From Prostheceraeus crozeri (taxonomy: Eukaryota > Platyhelminthes > Polycladida > Euryleptidae), in the NCBI GenBank assembly GCA_907163375.1, contig CAJQUW010005746.1, forward strand, positions 62,001 to 126,000: 64,000 bases of DNA, written 5' to 3'. A model generated the notes under the pieces. The model saw nothing but the letters and a program-made list of their open reading frames with translations, ran no database searches and was not told the DNA's origin. The position numbers were made by a program, and so were the translations under genes. Positions 9,791 through 20,040 of this stretch are shown here, in pieces. Numbering within the stretch: position 1 is the first letter of the stretch; every line of letters starts with the position of its first letter.

Positions 9791-9800
9791 TGTACATGTA

Positions 9801-10800
9801 GAGATACTGCGTTCAATAAATGCTTTGTGTTTTGCTTGGGAATTCCAACCACCGATGACGCAAGATAGAAAGTTTGCGTATATTGACTGACGTGGGCAAT
9901 GTCACGTGACAAAAATCGATATCCACAGAAAAATTGGACGTGACTGGTTTCCAAATGCCAATTCTGAACAGCTGATTGTGATTGCGATTGACAATACCAA
10001 TCGATGAAGCAAGCAAGGATATAGAAGCACTGCTGCTGCGAGAATTATAGATATCTATGGCGTTGGTATTCCAAAGACGAAAATAGAACACTCTACACAA
10101 CGAATAATCGCTGCACCGAATGCACAGAACCGATAATGAACACAATTCCGACGACAGAATACTCGACTCAAAATACTGAGCAGCACGGGAATAATATGCA
10201 AAAAGCAAAATCACCAACGAGGCGAACGTCACCAGAGGATTCCAATGATATGAAACACTAATATCCAAAGCCACTTCAAACCCGCAAAACCAAGGATAAG
10301 GCAACACTATCCGGACAGAGAAACAACACGTCAAGCAACGACATCAGGATCTTTATCAGTATAGGCCTACCCATGGTGTGAAAACGATAGCCACACTCTG
10401 ACCACACTTGCACCATTATTTGCTTAAGAAGCTTCTTAGTTGCTATTACTCCTAGTGTAAACCAGCATGTTAATTTTTTGAAGAACAACTTTTGATTATT
10501 TTCGTCTCTTGTGATGCAGGGTAGGCATGACTTTGAAAATTACACGATGCATGCGAAAGCTATTTTCAATAATTTTCTTTTATTTCAGAATAGCAACATA
10601 TGGGGCCCACTGAAGTTGACGATCATGGTCTAGATGAGGAAGACGATCATAAACTCTAAAGAAGATAAAAGATAATTGCATTGGAGAAGCCGGACGTCAG
10701 CATTTATCGGTGGCAATGCGCAAAGATGGTAGGCCTACCATCTGATAGTCACACCTAAGCAGATGCTGCGCCTTGGCTCAAATTCTTTCACGAACGAAAT
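9801..10800. other. Possible LINE A 5' UTR, no gene seen
   Basis: No protein domain recognised on either strand. The part nearest 9800 is probably the 5' UTR of LINE A because it directly precedes ORF1, but I cannot place the end of the element. Confidence 0.3.
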
Positions 10801-11101
10801 GCTACAAATGCGGTGTGGGATTGTGAGCAAGTGTTTCGAAGCATGCCACATTTGGTGACTTATTTTGTGATGACAATGAACTGTTCAGCATACACACATA
10901 AGCAAGATAATCGTTTTACAGAGCAAAATAAGTCTACTAAAGAGACAATTACTGATATACATGTAACTGCATGTGTGCAAAGCATGTGTATTTGCATGAG
11001 AGTTTTAGAAGCTGTTGTACACTGCTGTAAGATTTGCTTTATATCATTTGACAACAATGAAATTAAATACACGATAGATCAAATTGCCATGCAAATGATG
11101 T

Positions 11102-11174
11102 GCGGCTGGTCGGATTCGAACCTACGACCACGGTTAACTAGACCTGTGTTCTAACCAACTGAGCTACGAGCCAC
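11102..11174 (-). tRNA. tRNA-like gene or SINE head, anticodon AGT (Thr) if real
   Basis: The minus strand folds roughly as a cloverleaf: acceptor GTGGCTC pairs with CAGCCGC (six of seven, one G-T), an A-box TAGCTCAGTTGG, an anticodon loop CTAGTTA, and a perfect B-box GGTTCGAATCC. The D stem has a mismatch (GCTC/GAAC), the D linker is one base too long, and the T stem has one mismatch. It is therefore more likely a tRNA pseudogene or the head of a tRNA-derived SINE than a working tRNA-Thr gene. No CCA or clear poly-T terminator decides the matter. Confidence 0.5.
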
Positions 11175-11179
11175 CTACG

Positions 11180-11790
11180 CGACTCTGTCAATTGGCAGGA
11201 TCAAACCCTCACCACCACACATCAGTTGTCAAGGCAATAATAATCAATGAATAAATAACACGTCACAATTCTGACCGCCGACATTAAGGCAAGTAGCGGG
11301 GATCGACGGCAACAGTTACACAAATTATTTTTTGAGTAAACCTCCAGGTAAAAGATGCAAATTATACATTACTCTAATCTGAATTCGATATTTACATGTA
11401 GTCTCCCTCCCTCCCTCTTTATTTCCCAATACGACAATTACAAGGAAAACGATTCCTAGCGGTCACAGGTCTTTGCCGCCAGGAATCAAAAACTTCAGTA
11501 CTACAGAGGAGATACAAACTCTTTATATCATAAGCGAAAAATCGATAACGCAAACTACCGACTGCCGCAAAGCACATAGCGAATAATGCATGCATCAAGG
11601 CAGTTGAGATGAATAATGGATGTGTGAATTGAAATTTGAAATACACGAGCAAGGTGTTCGCACCAGAGAAATTGTTCTTTTTGCAGTTTTATAAAGCTCA
11701 GTGCTTCAATTTTGCCTTTTATTAACACATCCAAAATTTACTACTTTTTAGGAGTGGTAAGACATGATGGCATATATATAGACTAGATGA
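11180..11790. other. No gene seen
   Basis: Contains a short CT-rich run (ccctccctccctc) near 11405. No domain recognised. Confidence 0.4.
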
Positions 11791-12660
11791 CTTGAAATCA
11801 TTTTTGAAAAAGTAATGTTATCCAAATTCTTTAATCAATGATGGTATATCCAAGGCATTACAGCTTGATCGTTCAACCTTAATACATGATAATGATGTAA
11901 AAAGAAATAATGACAATTCCCTGATTCCTTTTGTATGCACGCATAATGCTCGAAATATAAATGTTCTTCCCATGATTAATCATTTTAACTCAATTTTGAA
12001 AAGTGATCCACAGACTAAAAGACAAATAATTTTTAACAGCAAACGGCAATCTAAAAATGTGAAACAAATCCTATGTAAATCGAAATTTTTAGAAAATGAT
12101 ATTAACATTTTTTCTGTCACTAGATGTAAAGACCAACGCTGTGGTACATGCCAATTTTTAATGGAAGGTAACTCTTATAACTTTAATGAAAACCATTTGT
12201 TATAAAAAGTTATATGACTTGTGCATCTTCTAATCTAATTTATGTTATAACTTGTCATGGCTGTAAAGAATACTACATAGGTGAAACAGGTACATCCTTA
12301 AGAGCTAGAGTTAGAGTCCACAAACAGCAATTGAATAATCCCATCTACAGACAAATAAAGCTGAGTGAACATCTTGAGAAATGTGGCAAGGGACATTTTA
12401 AGATTTTCCCATTTTGTAAGATTCAAATTGATAGTGACATAGAATGCAAATGTAAAGAAAGATATTTCATAGATCTATTCAAGACTAAGCTCAATAATTC
12501 ATCTATAAGAAATCTATGAAATGTTTTATATCTACAGCCTATTTTTTGTATTATGCACGTTATCATCTGTAACTTTCACTTTAAATGTATTTTTGAATGC
12601 ACCTGAAGATTGATTGAAATGAAAGCGCTCGTGCATCAATTGTTTTTGATTTGACTATTT
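11790..12660 (+). mobile_element. Third Penelope-like element remnant (Neptune-like)
   Basis: Broken and 5'-truncated. The coding remains (11972-12205 and 12214-12519) cover the end of the RT thumb, a cysteine linker (RCKDQRCGTCQFLMEG) and a GIY-YIG domain (CKEYYIGETGTSLRARVRV). The 3' tail near 12598-12640 (CACCTGAAGATTGATTGAAA) resembles the degenerate hammerhead-like PLE end. It then meets an (AT)n tract at 12678-12704. Related in type to the remnant at 3.7-4.9 kb but not a recent copy of it. Confidence 0.75.
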
Positions 12661-12671
12661 GGGTTCTAGTT

Positions 12672-12699
<28 letters not shown>

Positions 12700-12707
<8 letters not shown>

Positions 12708-12815
12708 CCAAATAAACCCGGTTGAAAAATGAATCAAAGCATGTATATAAACATATAAAAATGTTTCGGTTTTTTACATTCTTCTTCGGAGAATTACGTT
12801 GACACTCCAAAGCTC
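12700..12815 (-). repeat. Minus-strand PLE-like 3' tail
   Basis: On the minus strand the segment reads CTCCGAAGAAGAATG, then AACCGAAACATTTTT, the usual CCGAAGAAG...CCGAAAC pattern of PLE 3' ends. It shares the (AT)n tract with the plus-strand PLE, so the two tails meet head-on. Confidence 0.5.
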
Positions 12816-12846
12816 TTTGAAAACAATTGCGTATATGTCTTATACG

Positions 12847-14087
12847 CAGGGCTAGGACCGGTTAATTTTTTTGTAACCGGTTAACCGATTATATTTTTAA
12901 CCGGTTAAAATCGGTTAATCGGTTAAAATCGGTTAGAGGAGGATTCCCGGTATTTATTTAGTTGTTAAGGTATATCAAAAACTACGGACCTTGCCACTTT
13001 GGGTTTTGACCTAATTCTTCCATTTGCAGTGCTGTGATTTCATTGCATGAATACAGAACTTCACGTTTAGATGATAGTTCAATTGATAATATTGTGGTTG
13101 CTGCCTACGACTATTCAAAAGTCTTCGATACTCTGAAGTTTAACCATATCATTAACAGTCTGGCTGATTTGGATAATCCACTGGATACGTCAACTGGATC
13201 ATCGATAACTTCAGGGATCGCTTGCAATTCATTGTATGAACGATGATTGTAGCTGTAAAGGACGGTTGTCATTCCTTCCAAAAAACGCATATTATTATTT
13301 CATTTTTATTACTCGCTATGTTTCAATCGTTAGCGTACTAGTTTTGGTTTCTACTATTTCTACTAGTATAATAGTCAGTGCTTCTGTATGAATCCTGCTT
13401 AATAAACCTATCTATCCTATTGTCCACTTGATAAGTAAGCTTACATCTCCAAATTTACGAATGTTATTTCCAAAGTGGTTGTTTCAATAGAAACCGATTT
13501 TGCAAGTGACACCTACGGCTACATGTAGGCCCTATATTCTTTGCCAACTCAATTCAAAGTGAGTTAGTTTTTATTGGCATATATAGCCTATGCGATGTCG
13601 TCTGTGTGTTATTATTGCTAATTTATCCTATTCACCACTTTTTAGGTTAAAACTACAAATGGTGTAAGACTTTCCGCAGTTAAATAGGTCACTCTATGCA
13701 TAGGCCCACTATAAGTATTAAATGGACTGATGTTACTTAGATTACATCAAATTGAAAATATAAATGTCAACATAATCTTATTGTACATCAACCTAATAAA
13801 ATTGTTGAAATATACTGACCATGTGTACGTAGCAGCACGACTAAAGGATTGCGAATTGTAATGAATGAGTTTGAATGGATTGTGGATGAGGATGAATGAG
13901 CAACCACTACTCCATGAAACCAGTGTAAAATCTTTAGTTCAATCGGATTTCATCATACACGTAGTGTAGTACACGTTAAATCTAATGAAACGTCGTAACC
14001 GATTTTAACCGGTTAAGAGAAAGTGTAACCGGTTAAGAGAGAGTGTAACCGGTTAACCGGTTAACCGGTTAACCGATCCTAGCCCTG
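12847..14087. mobile_element. Non-autonomous hAT-like element carrying an RT fragment
   Basis: Terminal inverted repeats CAGGGCTAGGACCGGTTAA (left) and CAGGGCTAGGATCGGTTAA (right, reverse complement) bound 1241 bp. The subterminal regions hold short tandem and inverted AACCGGTTAACCGG units (12857-12937 and 13995-14075). Flanks share only TTATA, so any 8-bp target duplication has decayed. Inside, 13034-13246 encodes a LINE RT fragment. A second copy lies at 18.69-19.31 kb on the minus strand. The CAGGG terminus fits hAT; no transposase is present, so it would need one supplied in trans. Confidence 0.6.
13034..13246 (+). pseudogene. LINE RT fragment inside the hAT-like element
   Basis: About 60 residues matching the palm-start region of a LINE RT: ISLHEYRTSRLDDSSIDNIV then AAYDYSKVFDTLKFNHIINS, equivalent to the DxSKAFD motif region. 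It lacks the YADD region and ends in unrelated sequence. The better-preserved copy at 18986-19252 shows the same fragment. Confidence 0.6.
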
Positions 14088-14367
14088 TTATAGACACTAA
14101 AAGAATAGCCATTATGAAAGAGTAATGGGTAGATTACACATCATTCGTCACAAATGCAAATATTTCAAATAGCTACTGAAAAATTATTCAAATGCAGAAA
14201 AGCATCAAGCCAGGCATGAAATTCCTACTATATTGATACAACAATCAATAAATGTTAGACGTCGTCAAATATCGTCGCCAACTATATTTGAATAGAAGCA
14301 TAATACTCAACTTGCCCTGCTACCCAACGTGCCCCACTCCCCGCTGTACATATACAGTGTAGGCCTA

Positions 14368-15120
14368 CATCCCTGTGGGAACGAATCTGGCGAAAAGCTG
14401 GCAGATATATCATGCAATAGTTCAGTAATATTTTTTAGCATATTCGCTGGCGAAGTTCGCCGGCGACAATTCGCGCTCTGTATGCCACCTTTTACTTTTG
14501 ACTTTCTCTCTTATTTTCTTTAGTAATCCGCCTCTACAGCCGAGGCTCTATTTTCTCCCTCGCCTCACCATCACCCACACATGGCTAATCTATCTAAGAA
14601 TTAAGTGAAGACTAATGGTAAGAATATAGAGAATCCGCATACATAAATTTTCATAACATATCTTGACATTCAATAATTTACAACAATGACAAATATTTGA
14701 ATAATATCATAGTATTTACTGCGACATTTATGGAAGATAAATACTTCTTTAGTTTAAGCCTTCGTGAATTAAAAAAGATCCCTTTTTATCAGATCAGACT
14801 GAGTATACAATATATTTTCATGTGAAGGTAATATACAAACATTACTACTTACCACTAATTAGTTGCTACAATATCCACGATTTCGCCGGTTGGCGAAAAA
14901 TCAGCTCGCATTAGTTAACAAATATCTACCAACTAATTATAGCAACTTTTTCGCCAACTGTCGTTTTTAAATTTTACACATGTTTTTGGATAGATGATGA
15001 CCATTTTCACATGCGGAGATAGTTTTTACACGAAAATGAACCTTTAAAAAAATTATCTACAAAATCGCTACCTCGCCAGATAATCTGCTGATATTAGCAA
15101 GATGCGTTCCCACAGGGATG
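14368..15120. mobile_element. Non-autonomous TIR element, CATCCCTGTGGGAACG ends
   Basis: Inverted termini CATCCCTGTGGGAACG bound 753 bp. Inside, GGCGAA/TTCGCC-type motifs recur near both ends (14387-14480 and 14880-14950, and CGCCAGATAATC near the right end). No open frame is recognisable and no clear target duplication was found. Confidence 0.55.
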
Positions 15121-15768
15121 CATATGTACATGCAGATGTGTAAGTTTTAAATATAGTTTTCATGTGAATTTTTAGATATGAAACCCACAGAATAATGCAA
15201 GATACACATCACCATTCGAAGGATTGCATTCGGAATGTATCATAACCTTGTCTTAACAACGAATGAGTCATTAGAACGAGACATTTGTAAAGAGAAAATA
15301 CAATCATAATTGACAAGACATTTTTTGATGCTCGAATTTCAAATTACTATTTATAGTACTAAAATTAACGTACAATATTATATTTATAACACATGTAGAT
15401 ATGCTTGAGTAAAAGTTTGCGGAAATACTTCAGGTGCAATGAACAATTTTTGAAGAGTCAAAAAATACAGATAGATTCATAAAAAATGGAAAAATTTGAA
15501 AAATACAAATTTTAAATGAACCTTTTTATTATGAAGGTCTTCGAATCATGCAAAATAGGCACCACCATTCGAAAGAGGAGACTTGAAATGATTTCTAACT
15601 CGATTTACAAAGAGTTTCACTCATCAGTACATAGAAAATTTGAGTCCGATCCTACACGCTAAAAATCGCCCGGTCCTGACAGGATTAAGTATGAGTTGTA
15701 CCTACATGTAGGCAGTATTCTCATTTTAGGGCTACTTGAGTTATCGAATTCAGAATCGAAATCAGAAA
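15121..15768. other. No gene seen
   Basis: Intergenic; no domain or repeat structure recognised. Confidence 0.4.
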
Positions 15769-15770
15769 TA

Positions 15771-17350
15771 CAGGGTGCGGCATAAAGATCTCCCCTATTT
15801 GCCATAGCTATGAAACGAAAAAGAAGACAGATGCAAGAATTCTTTTATATTCCAAAAGTAGTTCATATAATGCCATTATCATATTTTCTATGCAAAACGT
15901 GTCTTCTCTTATTTGCGATTCCGATAGTCTAGGTTAACAAAAGACACTACTGAAGTGACTCATCTCCGCTCTCTTATTGGCGTTCACGTGCCGTATAACA
16001 GCATTCTTGGAATTGCATTGTCATGGCGTGGAGTGGAAAGCATCGTGCCTTTGTTGTCGAGGAACATATCAAGAACGGTGAATCCGTGATAACGACGCAG
16101 CGCGCGTTCCGTAGGCGTTTTGATCTCGGTCGTCATGCTCCTGTCCCAGAGGGAAAGACGATTCGCCTTTGGGTTTCAAATTTTAGACTCACTAGCTCAG
16201 CTTTAAAAAGACAAAGTCCCGGCGACCAAGGACCGCAACAGGGGTAGAGAATGTTACACTTGTGAGAGCTTCGATACAGCACTCTCCCAGGCGTTCAGCA
16301 CGTAGACATGCGGCTGCCCTAGGCATGTCAGATCGAAGTGTCCGCAGAATTTTACATCAGGAACTCAACATGCATCCCTACAAAATGATGGTCGTGCAGG
16401 AGTTGAATGAGACAGACTATGAAACCAGAACAACTTTGTGTGGAGACATTCTCAGGGAGGTTCCCCCTACAGCCGTTATGATCTGCAGCGATGAAGCGCA
16501 TTTCCATTTATCGGGGATAGTTAATAAACAGAACTTTCGCTACTGGTCTGACACCAATCCTCAGGAACTTCATCAGCGACCGCTCCACAGTCCGAAAGTT
16601 ACTGTTTGGTGTGCCGTAGGAAATTTCGGAGTTTGGGGTCCTTATTTTTTTTGAAGAGGATGGTGTTACAGTAACGGTAACGTCTGATCGTTATTGTAAA
16701 ATGCTATAGCATTTTCTCCGTCCGAAAGTCACCGATTTACTCAATGATCAGGAGGACTTGTGGTTCCAACAAGATGGTGCTACATCGCATATCTCACGCC
16801 GGTCACTCACCATCCTCCAAAATTTGTTCCCGAGTCGTTTGATCTCTTTACGAGGTGATATTGGCTGGCCTCCACGTTCGCCAGATTTGTCCCCTTGCGA
16901 TTTTTTCTTTGTGGGGACACATCAAATCAAAAGTCTACAAACACCGACCAAGAAACTTGCAAGACTTAAAGACAACAATAACACAGGAAATTGCTAACAT
17001 TCCAATCGACATGGTTCGTAGTGTAATGGACAACTTTCGCGAGAGGCTTCGCTACTGCATCGAAAATGACGGCCGACACTTAAGCGATGTAATTTTTAAA
17101 ACCTAAATTGACATAATTTCATACATTTACTGTTCTGGAATAGAAAATTTTTCATAGTTTTGTCGTCGTTTTCTTAACATACGAATTCGGTGAAATCAAA
17201 AAGTAAAATGGCAACAACGGGGCTTCAAAACGTAAAATATCATAATGGCATAACATGTACTTTTCTAGGATACAAATATTTTTCATATCATTATCTTCGT
17301 TTACTTTTCAATACCATATAAAATCGGGGAGATCTTTTTGCCGCACCCTG
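15771..17350 (+). mobile_element. Mariner-like DNA transposon, DD41D
   Basis: 1580 bp with TIRs starting CAGGGTGCGGCA (about 28 bp, inverted at 17323-17350) and a TA on each side (15769-15770, 17351-17352). It carries a broken transposase. The spacing between the second and third acidic residues is 41, as in the rosa-type basal mariners, not 34. Confidence 0.85.
16023..17106 (+). pseudogene. DD41D mariner-like transposase, broken
   Basis: Three pieces in different frames. 16023-16244 is the HTH N-terminus (MAWSGKHRAFVVEEHIKNGE). 16262-16654 holds the second HTH and the first catalytic Asp in MICSDEAHFHLSG. 16758-17106 holds the second Asp in WFQQDGATSH and the third in RSPDLSPCDFF, 41 residues apart by my count; a further frame change falls at about 16905-16915, after which HIKSKVYKHRPRNLQDLK continues to the end. 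At least three frame disruptions, so no active enzyme. It would have cut and pasted the element at TA sites. Confidence 0.8.
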
Positions 17351-17385
17351 TACATTGAAATAAGGGAGGCCATTCCTGGATGTAT

Positions 17386-17904
17386 TTATAATTAAAATAT
17401 TGCCACTGGCTTTCTCAGGAATACGTATGTTTATTTCGTCCAATATTTCGTCCTTCTTCCACAGGGACAGACGTTAGACTGACACGGCATTACAAGATGA
17501 TCGGGTCATGATCACATTTCAGCTAGTGACATGCAACACTATCAATAACAAAAGGAAACAAAGGTAAGCAAGTCACCATAGAAAGTAAGTCACATCTGTA
17601 CAGTAAGAAGTCACTATCTGCGATACTACTCTCGAATGAACGGGAGTACCACCTCACCAACGCAACCATTGATTAGAGAGTGTAAATTACCATCTCGTTG
17701 GATATACATGGCTTCTCTTGCTCGTCTTGCGGAACCATCTCTTATTGTCTCCACTACTTTCCACTCAATGTTGTCTTCAGACAGGGATGTGTGCTCATCG
17801 ATGAAATGCTCATATACTGCCGAGGTTCTGGTCTTGATATGCTCCTTGATTCTGGAATAAACATACGTATTCCTGAGAAAGCCAGTGGCAATATTTTAAT
17901 TACG
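17386..17904 (-). mobile_element. Penelope-like 3' fragment with inverted tail
   Basis: On the minus strand, 17850-17640 encodes the C-terminal part of a PLE GIY-YIG domain (ETIRDGSARRAREAMYIQRD) followed by a 3' UTR and a PLE-like tail (GTGGAAGAAGGACGAAATAT) down to 17386. The last ~45 bp, ending near 17386, occur again inverted at about 17858-17904, at the 5' side of the fragment. So this is another PLE copy closed off by its own inverted 3' end. Broken; only the 3' portion is present. Confidence 0.65.
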
Positions 17905-18480
17905 AAATCAGAAAGCCTCGGCCAATCGGTAATGAATTGAAAACTCCTTGTAATGTTCGTTGCAAGATAGCGTTGCACATCGAGTTATACGAAGAGAAGG
18001 ATGTCATGAAAGATATAGACCTATATCAAAGAGTTTGGAATCAACTACAACATGCACCCTCAGATTGACTAGTCCTTGGAAAGGTACTGGCAGGATCGAT
18101 CGTAGTTGGCGATTCCTGGTTCGGTTCCGTCAAGTGCCATGCAGTTTGATCAATGGTTTGTACATGTGTAATGGTAGTCAAGACTGTTCATTGCTTATAC
18201 CTTTAAATATCATCGCTAACTCTTCAATCGAAAGTTAGATGGAGGGGAATGGATGTTGGCCGCGTCAACAATAGAAAATGTCTATCTGCTTGTTGTTAAG
18301 TTACAATTAAGATTAAATAGAAAAACGGTTTTTATTTCTACATGCTCATCAAATACTACCCGGCTATAAAGGACGACGAAACACGGCGACATGATTTCAA
18401 GACCCATTACTTGAATTATTCAGCTGGAATTGACATACATGACCATGTCAGGACGTGGTCAGTTGATCTCGAAGATTCAT
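17905..18480. other. No gene seen
   Basis: Short open frames on both strands without recognisable domains. Confidence 0.35.
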
Positions 18481-18484
18481 GCGT

Positions 18485-18627
18485 CACTACGATCAATTTG
18501 CTGGTATAATCGGCTTCCTGTTCATTAATTCTTTCCTTGATATGCAGTACTTCCGTGAACCTCCTCTGAAGCACTGCTCGTTCAAAATGGACTTGGCAAA
18601 TGCGTTAGTCAGTTACCAAGATTATCT
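18485..18627 (+). repeat. Direct repeat, left copy
   Basis: About 135-140 bp, around 90% similar by eye to 19308-19447. The repeats end together at CAAGATT. Between them lies the minus-strand RT-carrying hAT-like copy plus about 60 bp. Confidence 0.75.
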
Positions 18628-18689
18628 CTGCCAATAGCATCGCAGCATTTCAGCAAACTTCAACTTCACTCTTAAATCTAGGGCGACTA

Positions 18690-19306
18690 CAGTGCATAGC
18701 CTATAAATAAAAACGGACTCAATTTGAATTGAATTAACAGAGAACATAAATGTAGTTTTACTTCCAAAATCGGTTTCTTATGAAATTACATTCGTAAAAT
18801 TGGAGGTGTGCTAATCAAATAGACCATATGCCTAGCTAGGCTTATTAAGTAGAATTCATATAGAATCACTGACTAGTATACTACTAGAAATAGTAGAAAT
18901 CAAAACTAGCACGCTAACGATTGAAACATTGCGAGTAATAAAAATGGAATGATAGTATGGTTGCAATCACCTTTCATGCAATGAATTATAAACGATCCCT
19001 GAAGTAATCGATGATCCAGTTGACGAATCCAGGTGGAAAATCCAAATCAACCAGACTGTTAACGATATGGTTAAACTTAAGAGTACCAAAGGCCTTTGAA
19101 TAGTCGCAGGTAGCAATCACAACAGCATCAATTGAACTATCATCTATACGTGAAGTAATGTAGTCATACAATGAGATCAAAGCACTGCAAGTGGAGGAAT
19201 TCGGTCGAAACCCAAACTGACAAGGTCCGTCGTTGTCGAAAAACTTTGACAACTAAACAAATACCGGGAATTACCATTTAACCGATTTTAACCGGTCCCA
19301 GCTCTG
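18690..19306 (-). mobile_element. Second, truncated copy of the RT-carrying hAT-like element
   Basis: Reverse-complement of about 12847-13600 of the first copy. The surviving terminus CAGAGCTGGGACCGGTTAA is at 19306 (minus strand) and the other end is missing. The order of parts is the same: AACCGGTT subterminal unit, RT fragment, then an AT-rich stretch with a run like ACTAGTATACTACTAG. Confidence 0.6.
18986..19252 (-). pseudogene. LINE RT fragment in the second copy
   Basis: 88 residues: FGFRPNSSTCSALISLYDYI, then a DYSKAFGTLKFNHIVNSL stretch and FVNWIIDYFRDRL. This covers RT motifs up to just past the first catalytic Asp. It is open throughout, which is more than expected for neutral sequence of this age, but it lacks the YADD box and cannot be an RT. 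Confidence 0.65.
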
Positions 19307-19307
19307 T

Positions 19308-19447
19308 TCACTACCGTCAATTTGTTGGTATAATCGGCTTCCTGTTCACTAATTCTTTCCTTGCTAAGCAGTACTTTCGTGAACCTACTCTGAAGCACTG
19401 CTCGTTCAAAATGGACTTGGCAAATGCGTTAGTCAGTTACCAAGATT
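19308..19447 (+). repeat. Direct repeat, right copy
   Basis: See 18485-18627. This copy contains the ATG of a small open frame (19411). Confidence 0.75.
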
Positions 19448-19659
19448 CTCAATCGACAACAAATCAGCTATTAACACGTCCACGAGTCTCCGTCAATCAG
19501 CACGATGTCCCATGTGTCCAGTGTCCACATTCTTCAAAAATTCACTCCCGTGGTAAAGCGTCTTCAAAAGTTTTGTTTTATTATCAGCATGAACGAGCGA
19601 CTCCGAGAAGAATAAAGATCAGGCAAGAAGCACTCATTGATAGCAATTGCCTTCAATAG
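19411..19659 (+). CDS. Hypothetical small ORF, 82 aa
   Basis: Begins in the right direct repeat at ATG 19411 (MDLANALVSYQDSQSTTNQL) and ends at 19659. No known domain. A second, cysteine-rich open frame follows at 19673-19810 and an AATAAA-like signal (gctaataaagat) lies near 19877, so a short transcript is possible. The same ATG region occurs in the left direct repeat but the frame diverges at once. Could equally be chance; nothing in the window corroborates it. Confidence 0.2.
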   Translation: MDLANALVSYQDSQSTTNQLLTRPRVSVNQHDVPCVQCPHSSKIHSRGKASSKVLFYYQHERATPRRIKIRQEALIDSNCLQ

Positions 19660-20040
19660 GCGATAGGGTTATGTCCATTATCGGCTATTACTGCGATTTC
19701 TGTGGCTCCAACTGCCGCGTTTGTGCCCCAACAACACGTGATTGCTGGGCCCCATACGTTCAGAAAGGAATGCCGTTAAAAAGACACTTCCACCATAGGA
19801 AGATTTGATTGAAATTAGATTGAATGTGACTTGTATATAGTTTCAATATGCTACATGAATAAGTATTGTGTTTGCTAATAAAGATATTCCGGTTCTTACT
19901 TGTAAATCAATGACAAAATCGTATTATTATTAGCCTATGGCTTTTTGTATTGTATAGGTTTTTTGTATAGGTCTGGGCCAAAATATAATTGATAAAAATA
20001 ACCCTATCTTATGATTGAAGATGTCTTGGCTAGTCATATA

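Larger units (their letters stand above)
6249..9800 (-). mobile_element. LINE A, near-complete two-ORF non-LTR retrotransposon
   Basis: Transcribed on the minus strand. It has ORF1 (9790-9056), ORF2 (9055-6386), a 3' UTR of about 115 bp and a 3' end in a (TTA)n microsatellite at 6249-6271. The 5' limit is not defined; the 5' UTR probably extends beyond 9800 toward 10.3-10.5 kb. The RT has no RNase H domain after it. The architecture (coiled-coil RRM-like ORF1, APE-type endonuclease, RT, short microsatellite tail) fits the L2/CR1/Jockey-like spread of LINEs; I cannot fix the clade. No frameshift or stop is visible inside ORF1 or ORF2, so the copy looks young. Confidence 0.85.
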
